A stretch of 64,000 nucleotides of DNA, from assembly GCF_052324685.1 (NCBI RefSeq), contig NW_027506901.1, forward strand, positions 1,094,001 to 1,158,000. Direction: 5' to 3'. This document shows positions 32,341 to 41,907 of the stretch, piece by piece. The position numbers and the translations under genes were made by a program. How positions within the stretch are numbered: position 1 is the first letter of the stretch; every line of letters starts with the position of its first letter. The notes under the pieces are model-generated. The model saw only the letters and a program-made list of their open reading frames with translations. It was not told the origin of the DNA and searched no databases. This DNA comes from Brachyhypopomus gauderio. Lineage: Eukaryota > Chordata > Actinopteri > Gymnotiformes > Hypopomidae.

Positions 32341-33315
32341 TTACAACATGTAATTTAAAGCCTCAATTCTTTCTCGAGTCCTTATTCTTACTAATTTATA
32401 ATTTGGCTTTCTTACACCAGCAGAAATTTTAACCTTTAAGCTATGTAAAATCGCAAAAATAGGAAGATGATCACTAATATCACTTAAGAGTAAGCCACTA
32501 GTTACTGGACCATACACATTAGTAAAAATATTATCAATAAGTGTGGCACTCTCTCTAGTTATCCGAGAAGGTTTGTTAATGAGTGGCCTTAAGTCAAAAC
32601 TAAACATTGTATTACAAAAATCATTTGTTGGTTTATGTTCGTTCCATTTCAACAGGTCAATATTAAAATCTCCACAAACAAAAACATTTTTTTTATCGCT
32701 AATTTTATCAAAGATATCAACTATATTATTCATAAACTGATCCATACAAGAACCTGGTGTTCTATATATACAACTTAAAATAATACTTTTAAATTTAACA
32801 GTCTGTATTTCAATTGTCAAACTTTCCATAACTTCGTCAATTTTGGTATCAATAACCTGACATTGGAAATCCTTCTGTACAAAAAAAGCAACTCCACCTC
32901 CAATTTTTTAAATCCGGTTTACACAAAAAATATCATAACCTTCTAACACAAAGTCTGCACCCTTCTCCTTTGTTATCCAAGTCTCACTTATAGCAATCAC
33001 TTGAAATTTATGCTTAAGTGATTCCAAATACTCTTTAATTTCTACAAAATTTGCATACAAACTTCTACTACTAAAATGTATCATTGAAAAACCCACTAAA
33101 TTATCATTTTCAAAAACATTTTCTGAGTAATATTCAGACTTTAACTTATAATCATCATATAGATTTTCCTCAGGATCAATACTATTCTCAAAATTAAATG
33201 TTTTGTGTTCTGTTAAACTTAAAAAACATAACTCCTCATTCACATTTGTAACTAGGGAATTTTCATTCCCAGGGAGAACACTATTCTCAACTTCTTCAAC
33301 AGGAAAAAAAAACAT
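32341..33315 (-). pseudogene. LINE C endonuclease region, two frames
   Basis: At 33315-32908 is the N-terminal part (FSSRSLYANFVEIKEYLESL and VIAISETWITKEKG, with the endonuclease Glu). At 32829-32341 follow CIYRTPGSCMDQF, VFVCGDFNIDLLKW and DISDHLPIF. The pieces are in different frames across 32830-32907, so the domain is broken. Confidence 0.8.
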
Positions 33316-33497
33316 CTTAAATCATCATTTAACAATACGAAATTACCAATTAAATTGACCCGAGTTCCCCAAAACAACTTCAAACACTTCAACAATCATC
33401 ATTTATATTGATCCAGATCTCTTAGATTCCGTATCACAACCACCTTAGCGTTTTCAGGTGGACCATTTAACTTTACAAACACTTTTCCATTTCTCGA

Positions 33498-33716
33498 TCA
33501 TGTGAACTGGATTTTATTCTGTTTTTTGAGGAGATGGCAGTTTCTAGCTATCTCAGCATTTTTCTTTGTGAGATGCTCATTTACATAAACCCCAGTCCCT
33601 TTAAGCTTTTTTGCCTGTCTCATCATTTCAACCTTGTTCTTACTATTAACAAACTTAACCACAATGGTAGGTATGTTTGTTTTATCCTTACGTGGAATAG
33701 TATAACAAGCTGACAT
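33498..33716 (-). pseudogene. LINE C ORF1 C-terminal fragment
   Basis: 72 codons. IPTIVVKFVNSKNKVEMMRQ then KKLKGTGVYVNEHLTKKNAE resembles the RRM/FP-like C-terminal part of LINE ORF1 proteins. The upstream half is absent, because the element ends near the tRNA array border. Confidence 0.55.
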
Positions 33717-33848
33717 TTGTTGACTGTCTATTTCTACCTATTGACTTGAATCGACACTTACCAACTGAACCATTTGAGAATAACTATTTTCTTTTTTTTT
33801 TACAACAAACTGAAAGGAACTCTCTTTTATCCATTTGGACACATTTGG

Positions 33849-33930
33849 TCTGCAATGGCCGAGAGGTTAAGGCGTTGGACTCGAAATCCAATGGGGTTTC
33901 CCCGCGCAGGTTCGACTCCTGCTTGCAGCA
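33849..33930 (+). tRNA. tRNA-Ser-CGA: tRNA-Ser(CGA), first and divergent copy
   Basis: 82 nt, class II with GGGG/CCCC variable arm. The anticodon loop CTCGAAA gives CGA, reading UCG. A box TGGCCGAGAGG and B box GGTTCGACTCC are intact. It is odd in two places: nt 1 is T opposite C72, so the first acceptor pair is lost, and the discriminator is A73. Seryl-tRNA synthetase depends on G73 and the long arm, so this border copy may charge poorly. A T5 run at 33954-33958 can end transcription. Confidence 0.88.
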
Positions 33931-33953
33931 TAGAGAAGAAAATATCGTATCCC

Positions 33954-33958
33954 TTTTT
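33954..33958 (+). terminator. Pol III T5 terminator of tRNA-Ser (unit pattern)
   Basis: TTTTT 24 bases after the tRNA-Ser 3' end. It is conserved in every unit within CCCTTTTTGG. Confidence 0.7.
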
Positions 33959-34101
33959 GGATGTGTGGTAAAATAGAGTCTACTCTCCTCATGCTTGCCA
34001 GTTTTGAATATGCTTCTCATGCCATTTGTAAATTTGTGCTGTCAAACTGTAGCAGTCCAGTGGAAAGACTGTCTGGTCACTGGTTTCTCTGCCTTGTGCT
34101 T

Positions 34102-34106
34102 AAAAA
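34102..34106 (-). terminator. Pol III T5 terminator of tRNA-Asp (unit pattern)
   Basis: AAAAA on + (TTTTT on -) 7 bases past the tRNA-Asp 3' end, conserved in every unit within GCTTAAAAAGAAAGAA. Confidence 0.7.
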
Positions 34107-34113
34107 GAAAGAA

Positions 34114-34185
34114 CTCCCCGTCGGGGAATCGAACCCCGGTCTTCCGCGTGACAGGCGGAGATACTATCCACTATATTAACGAGGA
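34114..34185 (-). tRNA. tRNA-Asp-GTC: tRNA-Asp(GTC), G10A variant
   Basis: 72 nt. Acceptor TCCTCGT pairs with ACGGGGA, with one T-G pair at 4:69. The anticodon loop CTGTCAC gives GTC, reading GAC/GAU. B box GGTTCGATTCC is intact. Nt 10 is A instead of G, which changes the A box from TTAGTATAG to TTAATATAG but allows an A-T pair with nt 25. The anticodon stem TCCGC/GCGGA differs from the usual vertebrate CCCGC/GCGGG at both sides of pair 27:43, a compensated change. Confidence 0.9.
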
Positions 34186-34510
34186 CGTATGTCTTATCAT
34201 GCAGTGATGCTGAGTGAGGTGACTTGCACCTGTACCCTTGATTTTGAAAGTTGCATAAGAAAGATCTGCAATCAATAGATCAAACGCCACATCTCACTTT
34301 TGATTCACAGAATGCCACGCTTTTGAACACCTGATCACCTGGAGTTGATACCAGCTTGAAGTTAACAGTGAGTAGACTCTTATGGAGATTCATGTATTTG
34401 AATTTACTTCTTAAGCCATTGGCAACTCATAAGCAATCACATCTGTGCACTCCTCCTTGAGCTTGAGGAAGTCAAAGGAATTGATCTCGATTCTACTCCT
34501 ACACATTTGG

Positions 34511-34592
34511 TCTGCAATGGCCGAGAGGTTAAGGCATTGGACTTGAAATCCAATGGGGTTTCCCCGCGCAGGTTCGACTCCTGCTTGCAGCG
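34511..34592 (+). tRNA. tRNA-Ser-TGA: tRNA-Ser(TGA), array subfamily
   Basis: Same body as the CGA copies, but the loop reads CTTGAAA, giving anticodon TGA (reads UCA and UCG). It also carries GGCATTGG before the anticodon stem in place of GGCGTTGG, and T1 opposite C72. G73 is present. It looks derived from the CGA gene by a C34-to-T change, because serine charging does not use the anticodon. Confidence 0.85.
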
Positions 34593-34775
34593 TAGAGAAG
34601 AAAATGTTGTATCCCTTTTTGGATGTGTGGTAAAATAGAGTCTACTCTCCTCATGGTTGCCAGTTTTTAATATGCTTCTCATGCCATTTGTAAATTTGTG
34701 CTGTCAAACTGTAGCAGTCCAGTGGAAAGACTGTCTGGTCACTGGTTTCTCTGCCTTGTGCTTAAAAAGAAAGAA

Positions 34776-35165
34776 CTCCCCGTCGGGGAATCGAACCCCG
34801 GTCTTCCGCGTGACAGGCGGAGATACTATCCACTATACCAGGTATCACCAAATGGCGGACCGCGGTCCGGATCCGGACCCGAACGCCGTCCTGTCCGGAC
34901 CCAATCACATTCCTGATTAACTGGATACGGACCCAAATGCCAAAAAATTTTTAACGGGAGACTATATTTTAAACCGGAGAATTTATTTTTCAGACGAGTG
35001 TTACGTTCGCACCACCCATTTGAGTGTTACGTTCGCCACCCCCCCCCCCCCCCGCTCAACAACTTTCGTTCGCCACCGCGGACCCGGACCTAAGGTCTGA
35101 GCTATCTGCCAAAAATGGACCGCGGAGAGATTTAACTGATTACCCCTGCACTATACTAACGAGGA
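34776..35165 (-). pseudogene. tRNA-Asp-GTC: tRNA-Asp(GTC) split by hAT element, copy 1
   Basis: The gene lies in two parts: 34776-34838 (T arm, anticodon GTC, part of the D arm) and 35149-35165 (nt 1-17). The hAT sits in the D arm, with the CACTATAC target sequence duplicated, so the A box is separated from the rest. The transcript could not fold as a tRNA. Confidence 0.95.
34839..35148. mobile_element. Non-autonomous hAT in tRNA-Asp, copy 1 (310 bp)
   Basis: The ends are CAGGTATCACCAAATGGCGG and, complemented, CAGGGGTAATCAGTTAAATC. Exact 8-bp flanking duplication CACTATAC (34831-34838 and 35149-35156). Internally it has CGCGGTCCGG repeats and a C-run. Same family as 12815-13170. Confidence 0.95.
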
Positions 35166-35490
35166 CGTATGTCTAATCATGCAGTGATGCTGAGTGAGGT
35201 GACTTGCACCTGTACCCTTGATTTTGAAAGTTGCATAAAAAAGATCTGCAATCAATAGATCAAACGCCACATCTCACTTTTGATTCACAGAATGCCACGC
35301 TTTTGAACACCTGATCACCTGGAGTTGATACCAGCTGGAAGTTAACAGTGAGTAGACTCTTATGGAGATTCATGTATTTGAATTTACTTCTTAAGCCATT
35401 GGCAACTCAGAATCAATGACATATGTGCACTCCTCCTTGAGCTTGAGGAAGTCAAAGGAATTGATCTCGATTCTACTCCTGCACATTTGG

Positions 35491-35539
35491 GCTGCAATGG
35501 CCGAGAGGTTAAGGCGTTGGACTCGAAATCCAATGGGGT
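35491..35539 (+). pseudogene. tRNA-Ser-CGA: tRNA-Ser(CGA) 5' part, cut by LINE D
   Basis: Nt 1-49 of a standard copy (G1, CGA anticodon), ending in the variable arm at GGGGT where LINE D begins. The remaining 33 nt are at 43531-43563. The B box is now 8 kb away, so neither part should be a working pol III gene. Confidence 0.95.
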
Positions 35540-35840
35540 CCAACACAGCGACCAGAGGAAATGACGGAGTGACACGTCAGGCAGCAAACCGGCAGAAGGC
35601 GGAAGCTTTGGAACATGGCGGCAGGCCGCTGCTAAACAAAATTAACAATATTTTTTATTACCCGCTAACATAATTTAAGACAACCTAAAAATATAGCATA
35701 ATAATCTCTGTGTTTGTTTTTTGTTGGTTTTTCTTTGTTTCTCTTTTACATAGGTATCAACGGACGCAACAACTCTGGAGCACCGCAAAGATTCGGACAA
35801 TATATTTACGTATATTGACAACTGCTACGATAGAATTATC

Positions 35841-36605
35841 ATGAGCAAACCAGACAAGACGCCATCGACCAAGAGGAGCCGTGCCGAAGCTTCCCCGGGA
35901 GCGGCTTCCCCACATACCTGCAACACGGCGGACATCCTGGAGTCCATCAACACCAAACTGTCCAGGTTTGACGCGCGCCTGGCGCTGGTGGAAATTCTCC
36001 ACCAAGAGTTTCAGGCGTTGCGTGAGTCGGTGGAATTTAGCCAGCAGCAAGTGGAAGCACTCGCGGCTGAAAATACGGTTCTCAGAGAGTCGGTGAAATC
36101 GCTCACCGAGGGAATGACCCGACTCTCTGAAGAAAACAAAAAAATAAAGGAAACTGTCATTGATCTTCAGTCCCGCAGTATGAGAGACAATCTTATATTT
36201 GCAGGTATCCCGGAGAAGGCGGACGAAGACCCCGAGACTACGGTGAAAACATTCATACAGACTCACCTAAAAGTCTCAGAGACAACCGTCAAAACCATCA
36301 GCTTTCACCGCGTTCACCGCCTGGGGGGGAAACGGCCAGATGCGCGGAGACCCAGACCGATCGTGGCAAAATTTGAACATTTCAAACAAAAGGAACTGCT
36401 GAAAAGCCGCGGCCGGGAGCTGAAGGGAACCAACTTCAGTATTAACGATCAGTTCCCCAAAGAAATCCTGGAGCGACGCAAGGTCTTGTTTCCCATCCGC
36501 AAGAGTTTCATCCAGGCAGGATCCCGGGCTGTAATATCAGTGGATAAACTCTACGTAAACGGTCAACTCTACCGCGACACCAACACAACACCATGGCTGT
36601 TCTAA
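35841..36605 (+). CDS. LINE D ORF1 protein (L1-type RNA-binding chaperone)
   Basis: 254 residues, open. Basic, Ser/Pro-rich N-terminus (about 1-30); heptad coiled coil about 35-112 (FDARLALVEILHQEFQALRE and SVKSLTEGMTRLSEENKKIK); RRM-like domain beginning at about 115 (RDNLIFAGIPEKADED) with HRVHRLGGKR; C-terminal domain about 185-254 (FSINDQFPKEILERRKVLFP). This is the trimeric ORF1p layout of L1-like elements, which coats element RNA. ATG at 35841 is the first in frame after the 5' UTR. Confidence 0.88.
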   Translation: MSKPDKTPSTKRSRAEASPGAASPHTCNTADILESINTKLSRFDARLALVEILHQEFQALRESVEFSQQQVEALAAENTVLRESVKSLTEGMTRLSEENKKIKETVIDLQSRSMRDNLIFAGIPEKADEDPETTVKTFIQTHLKVSETTVKTISFHRVHRLGGKRPDARRPRPIVAKFEHFKQKELLKSRGRELKGTNFSINDQFPKEILERRKVLFPIRKSFIQAGSRAVISVDKLYVNGQLYRDTNTTPWLF

Positions 36606-37081
36606 ACAGGTGAAATGTATCAACACCGACACCAACTCCTTACTACACATTACTTTTCGCCTAGAACAACAAGACATGTTTAATTTAAATAACTAATGCC
36701 GGTCTAATTAGCACCGTACTGTATGTTTTCCGTCATTAGTCCTAGTTGTTTATACTTTTTTTGTTGTATATGCACTTTCAGTGTACGTCTCCTTTTCCCT
36801 TCCCCTCTCTTTTTCTCTTTCTACACTCACCCAGCGATTTGTTCACCCACTTTCAAGACTGCAATGTATTGTATGCACACACACACGCACATGCAGGCAG
36901 GTATACAAAACAGACACACACGTAGACATATAGCACATTCTCACACTAACACACAGGAGATACACACACATGACCGATTCATGCAGGCACAGACACATAG
37001 GCATGTAGCGCAGACGCAGACACATACACGAAACATTCAACACAGGCATACTACACAGAAGTGCAACACACACACCTTTAG
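36606..37081 (+). other. LINE D inter-ORF region, CA-rich
   Basis: Separates ORF1 and ORF2. From 36876 it is rich in ACACA words. The + frame at 36723-37127 is His/Thr-rich and reflects composition. It has no conserved domain. Confidence 0.6.
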
Positions 37082-37174
37082 CAACCATCCAACACTCAAA
37101 CAAGTAGTTTTAACATTAGTTCACTGAAGTTCGTCACATGGAATGTACGTGGAACTGGTTCGAGGGAAAAGAGA

Positions 37175-40100
37175 TTGAAAATTTTTAATCGGCTAAACGA
37201 CTTACAAGCAGATATTGTCTTTCTACAGGAAACACATATGTCTAAAACACCTACATACACACTGACCTCTCCTCAGTTCCCACACTTGTACTCAGCCTGT
37301 TACAACTCAAAACAAAGGGGGGTGGCCATATTAATTAATAAAAGGGTAAGCTTTTCTATTAGCAACAATATAACTGATCCAGATGGTAGATACATAATAC
37401 TCAACCTATCCATTCTAAATATGCGTTTATGTTTTGCTAACATATATGGGCCGAATGTTGACGACCCCTCCTTTTTCCACAATATTTTCACTGCACTCTC
37501 TGATCACTCTGACACCAAACTAATAATAGGAGGAGACTTCAACTTGGTACTTGATCCAGATATCGACAGGCTCAGTACAGCAGTGAGTCAAAGGAACTGG
37601 CAGTCTATAGACACCCTAAAACAATATATGAACGATTTTGGGCTCTCTGATGCGTGGCGTTCACAACACCCCACTCTCCGGGACTACTCTTTCTTTTCGG
37701 CAGTACACCACTCACATTCTCGTTTAGACAACTTCTTAGTTAGCAATTCCATTATGACAGATGTCACAGACACTTGTATTCACCCTATCACTATCAGTGA
37801 CCATGCACCGGTCTCTCTCTCTTTGACACAGAAAAGAACCACACCAGCAACGAGGAACTGGAGATTAAATACATCATTACTTAAGGAACAAGATTTCATT
37901 AATTACTTCAAAAAAGAATGGGCAACATATTTAGAATATAACGATTTACCAGGTACCTCTCCGTGTGTTCTTTGGGAAGCAGGGAAGGCAGTAATGCGGG
38001 GGAAAATAATATCCTACTGCACACATAAGAAAAAGACAGAAAAAACACAGGTATTAGAATTGGAAGAAAAAATAAAATCTTTAGAAGCTGCCCATGCTGC
38101 TTCACCACAAGAACACACACTGAACAAGCTGAGGAAACTCAAACTGGAATTGAATGAAATAATAGATAAAAAGACACAATTTTTACTGCAAAGACTGCGC
38201 TGGCAGAATTTTGAACATGGCAATAAATCTGGAAAATTCCTTGCTAATCAGTTAAAGCTTAATAAGGAAAAAACAACTATCTCCTCTATTAAGAACTCAA
38301 CAGGCAGCATTATTCACGACCCACAACAAATAAATAAAGCTTTTAAAGAGTTTTATAAAGCTTTATACGCATCACAGATTAATCCATCAGATTCAGCTAT
38401 TGAAGAATTTATTAATAATATAAATCTCCCAAAGCTAGAAAACGAACAAATTGTTGCACTGGATTCACCACTTGCTCTGCCCGAATTACATGAAGCCTTA
38501 CAGCAGCTACCAAATAACAAAGCTCCAGGACCAGATGGATTTCCTGTAGAATTCTACAAAGAATTATGGTCTGTGCTAGAACCAACCTTTTTTAGAATGG
38601 TAAATCATATTCAAAAAGATCATGTCCTGTCTCCAGACATGAATTCTGCTAACATCAGTGTACTTCTAAAGCCAGGCAAAGACCCTACACTCCCTTCCAG
38701 CTATCGCCCCATTTCACTCATAAACGTAGATCTTAAAATTATTTGCAAAGCACTTGCCAGAAGATTAGAGGAAATCACCCCACTTATAATACATCCAGAC
38801 CAGACAGGTTTTATCAAGGGTAGACAATCTGCCAACAATACACGCAGACTAATAAACATAATAGATTACTGCACAATTAACAAATTAGAGACTACCATTG
38901 TATCTTTAGATGCAGAAAAAGCATTTGACCGGGTAAACTGGAAATATTTATTAGCAGTTCTACACAAATTTGGATTTGGCCCATCCTTCATTAACTGGAT
39001 CAAAGCCTTACATAGTTCTCCTAATGCACGGGTTAGGACAAACGACATCACCTCACAAAGCTTCACTCTGCAAAGGGGCACCAGGCAGGGCTGTCCACTA
39101 TCACCCTCACTTTTCGTTCTCTTCATTGAGCCATTAGCAGCAGCAATTCGACAAAATGCAAATATTACAGGAATTAACACAGGAACCACAAACCATAGGA
39201 TAAGTCTCTACGCAGATGATGTATTACTTTTCCTACAGAACACACAAGCTTCCCTTCCGAATACAATCAAACTTATAGACAGCTTCTCTTCTATAACAGA
39301 ATATTCCATCAACTGGGGCAAATCAACAGTTTTGCCTATAAACTGTAGTTTCCAGAACACGACCACCACTCCACTACAATCAGGTAATATTAGATATTTA
39401 GGCATACATGTCTCTGCTAAACTGTTAGACTTGGTGCAGTTAAATCATATCCCTCTATTAAAAACAATAGAAGATGATCTCACACGTTGGAACACTTTAC
39501 CTATATCACTCATGGGGAGAGTGGCTACCATTAAAATGATGGTTCTACCCAAAGTTAACTATTTATTCTCATTAATCCCAAATAAACCCTCTGCTGCTTG
39601 GTTTAAATCCCTAGATTCAAACATCTCAAAATTTCTATGGAAAAACAAGCCATCAAGAATAAGTATGAAAACCTTGCAAAAGCCAAAACGCAATGGTGGC
39701 TTAGAATTACCAAATTTTTATCAATATTTCTTAGCCAATAGATTACAGTACATTTTAAAATGGGTCAAATACGACTTAATAGACAGGCCATGGTTGGACC
39801 TAGAACAAGCATTTTGCGGGAAAATAAAACTCTCAGACCTACCTTACATTAGCTCTAATATTAAGCATCAGGACTGCTTTAAAAGCCTTAATATAAATAC
39901 TTCACTGACAGCCTGGTGGGAATTCCTTAAATTAACTCGGTCCCCACTCATCCCATGCAAACTAACACCCATTTGGAACAATCCAGACATCTGTCAGAAC
40001 AAGAAAGTACTACATTTTTCATCATGGCATGACAGGGGAATAAAAAATTTAGAACATGTTATTAAAGATGGAAACTTTGTCACATTCCAGGAACTTGTAT

Positions 40101-40867
40101 CAGAATATGGAATAAACAACAGTAGATTTCTGGAATATCAACAATTAAAATCCATCATTCAACAGAGATTCAACCGCAATCAACTGAACTTAGAAATATC
40201 AGCATGGATAACTGAATTTTTTAATCTATATACTCCTAAATTATTATCAAAATTGTATAAATTATTGTTAAAATTTGATGACTCAATATCCCTTCCGATA
40301 GCCAAATGGGAACGAGATCTATTTATTAATCCAGATCAACATTTCTGGACCGACATATGTACAAATATCTTCAAAATAAGTAAAAGCCCCAACTTACAAC
40401 TTATACAATACAAAGTCCTTCATAGAACACACTATACAGGACAAAGGATGTTCCAAATGGGCCTAGCACAATCAAACATATGCACCCACTGTACAGGCAA
40501 TATAATTGATAACTATATGCATGCTATATGGGATTGTAGGCCTGTTAAGGAATTCTGGAAGAAGGTATGTGTAGAATTGTCCACGGGGCTTAAAAGCTGC
40601 ATCCCAACTTCCCCCAGACTGTGCATCTTAGGAGACGTCAGTGAATTAGATACAGAGGCAGACATATCACACATAGTTCTCACTGCCCTATGCATCGCCA
40701 AGAAAACCATTCTTATCAATTGGAAAACGAAAAAGGACCTGCATATTACTCATTACAAAAATTTATTACTTGATCACATCTGTCTGGAGAGAATGTCTGC
40801 TTCCTCTAAAGACCAGTTGGAGGAATTTAATTCTCTTTGGTCCCCACTGATCAGTTCCATTAGCTAG
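37175..40867 (+). CDS. LINE D ORF2 protein: endonuclease-reverse transcriptase
   Basis: 1,230 codons from the first ATG, with no internal stop. AP endonuclease at the N-terminus (FLQETHMSK, GGDFNLVLDPDIDR at about 118, SDHAPVSLS at about 207). RT follows: NNKAPGPDGFPVEFYKELW (about 446), SYRPISLINVDLKIICKALA, GFIKGRQSANNTRR, SLDAEKAFDRVNW, RGTRQGCPLSPSLFVLFIEP and YADDVLLFLQN (Asp pair about 679-680). Near the C-terminus is C-x2-C-x9-H-x4-C (about 1103-1121), the L1-type Cys motif. The conserved FVTWNVRG start of the endonuclease is encoded just upstream (37126-37174), in frame but before any ATG; the frame is open back to about 37082. Confidence 0.92.
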   Translation: MKIFNRLNDLQADIVFLQETHMSKTPTYTLTSPQFPHLYSACYNSKQRGVAILINKRVSFSISNNITDPDGRYIILNLSILNMRLCFANIYGPNVDDPSFFHNIFTALSDHSDTKLIIGGDFNLVLDPDIDRLSTAVSQRNWQSIDTLKQYMNDFGLSDAWRSQHPTLRDYSFFSAVHHSHSRLDNFLVSNSIMTDVTDTCIHPITISDHAPVSLSLTQKRTTPATRNWRLNTSLLKEQDFINYFKKEWATYLEYNDLPGTSPCVLWEAGKAVMRGKIISYCTHKKKTEKTQVLELEEKIKSLEAAHAASPQEHTLNKLRKLKLELNEIIDKKTQFLLQRLRWQNFEHGNKSGKFLANQLKLNKEKTTISSIKNSTGSIIHDPQQINKAFKEFYKALYASQINPSDSAIEEFINNINLPKLENEQIVALDSPLALPELHEALQQLPNNKAPGPDGFPVEFYKELWSVLEPTFFRMVNHIQKDHVLSPDMNSANISVLLKPGKDPTLPSSYRPISLINVDLKIICKALARRLEEITPLIIHPDQTGFIKGRQSANNTRRLINIIDYCTINKLETTIVSLDAEKAFDRVNWKYLLAVLHKFGFGPSFINWIKALHSSPNARVRTNDITSQSFTLQRGTRQGCPLSPSLFVLFIEPLAAAIRQNANITGINTGTTNHRISLYADDVLLFLQNTQASLPNTIKLIDSFSSITEYSINWGKSTVLPINCSFQNTTTTPLQSGNIRYLGIHVSAKLLDLVQLNHIPLLKTIEDDLTRWNTLPISLMGRVATIKMMVLPKVNYLFSLIPNKPSAAWFKSLDSNISKFLWKNKPSRISMKTLQKPKRNGGLELPNFYQYFLANRLQYILKWVKYDLIDRPWLDLEQAFCGKIKLSDLPYISSNIKHQDCFKSLNINTSLTAWWEFLKLTRSPLIPCKLTPIWNNPDICQNKKVLHFSSWHDRGIKNLEHVIKDGNFVTFQELVSEYGINNSRFLEYQQLKSIIQQRFNRNQLNLEISAWITEFFNLYTPKLLSKLYKLLLKFDDSISLPIAKWERDLFINPDQHFWTDICTNIFKISKSPNLQLIQYKVLHRTHYTGQRMFQMGLAQSNICTHCTGNIIDNYMHAIWDCRPVKEFWKKVCVELSTGLKSCIPTSPRLCILGDVSELDTEADISHIVLTALCIAKKTILINWKTKKDLHITHYKNLLLDHICLERMSASSKDQLEEFNSLWSPLISSIS

Positions 40868-41483
40868 TCGGGGTGGTTGGCAGGGGCCTCGGCCCCCGGA
40901 GGGCCGGTTGGTGGCTGGGGGTCGACCCCGGGGAGGCTGCTCGTGCCGGCCACTTTCTGGGCGGGGGGGCCGGGGCTGCCGACCTGGGATGGCATGTGCT
41001 TGTCCTGGCGGGCGGTGGTTGGGGGGGGCTTGGGTGGCGCTCCCTCTGGGCTCTGGGGTGTGGGGCCGGGGCGTGGGGGGGGGCAGGTGCTGGCCCTCGG
41101 CGGGGTGGCTGGCCTCCCCTGTGGGGCCGGGTGGCGGGACCCGGGGCCTGGTGCCTGGGGCCCCCCGACCCCGAGCTGGGGCCCTGCCCGTGCGGGGGGA
41201 CCTGCGCCGCTGCGGTTGCGCCGCTGGGGGGGGTGGGTCGGTCGGCCTGGGTCGGGGGGTCGGGTCTGGGCCTTGGGGCTCCGAGGTGCCTGGGTGGTGG
41301 GAGTGGGGTGGTGGATGATGGGGATGTCTGGGGTGGGCCGGGAGGTAGGGTTCCGGACTCCGACCAGCATGTCCTCAATACTGTTGATGTCTGTCATCGT
41401 TTGTTCACTGTGCGATTGGTATGGTTGTGGGTGCATACACAGGGGTGTGGTGTAAATGGGACTAGCGTGTGTGGGTGTATATG

Positions 41484-41590
41484 TATGTGTAGATATATAT
41501 GTATATATGTATGTATGTGTATGTATATATTTATATATATGGATGGATGTATGTATGTATATGTGTATATATGTATATATTTATGGGTTA
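41484..41590. repeat. (GTAT)n microsatellite in LINE D 3' UTR
   Basis: Imperfect GTATATAT/GTATGTAT runs. Confidence 0.85.
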
Positions 41591-41862
41591 AATGTGTGTG
41601 AGTGCTACGTGTATGAAAGAAATGTGTGTCTAGGTGTATGTGGATGTGCGGACCGGCTGCTCTCTGTGGTGGGGGTGGTGTGGATCCGGGCTTGGATGTG
41701 GTGGTGGGGGGGGTTGCCGCCCTGGTCTCCCCGGGTCGACCGCTCCCTGCCTTGAGCTGGGGGGGCAGTGAAGTTCGGTGCTCAATGAGCCAGCTAGCAA
41801 GCTGGCTCTCCTCTTCCAGAGGACCCTTTCCTCTGGACCTAAGCATTCCCACCCACCCACCC

Positions 41863-41867
<5 letters not shown>

Positions 41868-41906
<39 letters not shown>
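41868..41906. repeat. (CA)n microsatellite in LINE D 3' UTR
   Basis: Pure ACACAC run of about 19 repeats. Confidence 0.9.

Positions 41907-41907
<1 letters not shown>

Larger units (their letters stand above)
29320..33740 (-). mobile_element. LINE C: AT-rich Jockey/CR1-superfamily LINE
   Basis: Minus-strand element: an ORF1 piece (33716-33498), endonuclease (33315-32341), reverse transcriptase (32291-29542, split by a MITE at 30472-31194), and a 3' end with AATAAAG and (ATC)n near 29322-29345. It is much more AT-rich than LINE B. The tRNA array begins directly upstream of its 5' end. The clade within the superfamily is unresolved. Confidence 0.8.

Noticed and set aside
36723-37127. 134-codon frame between LINE D ORF1 and ORF2
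   Set aside because: CA-rich composition gives a His/Thr-rich reading with no domain; it is treated as inter-ORF region.
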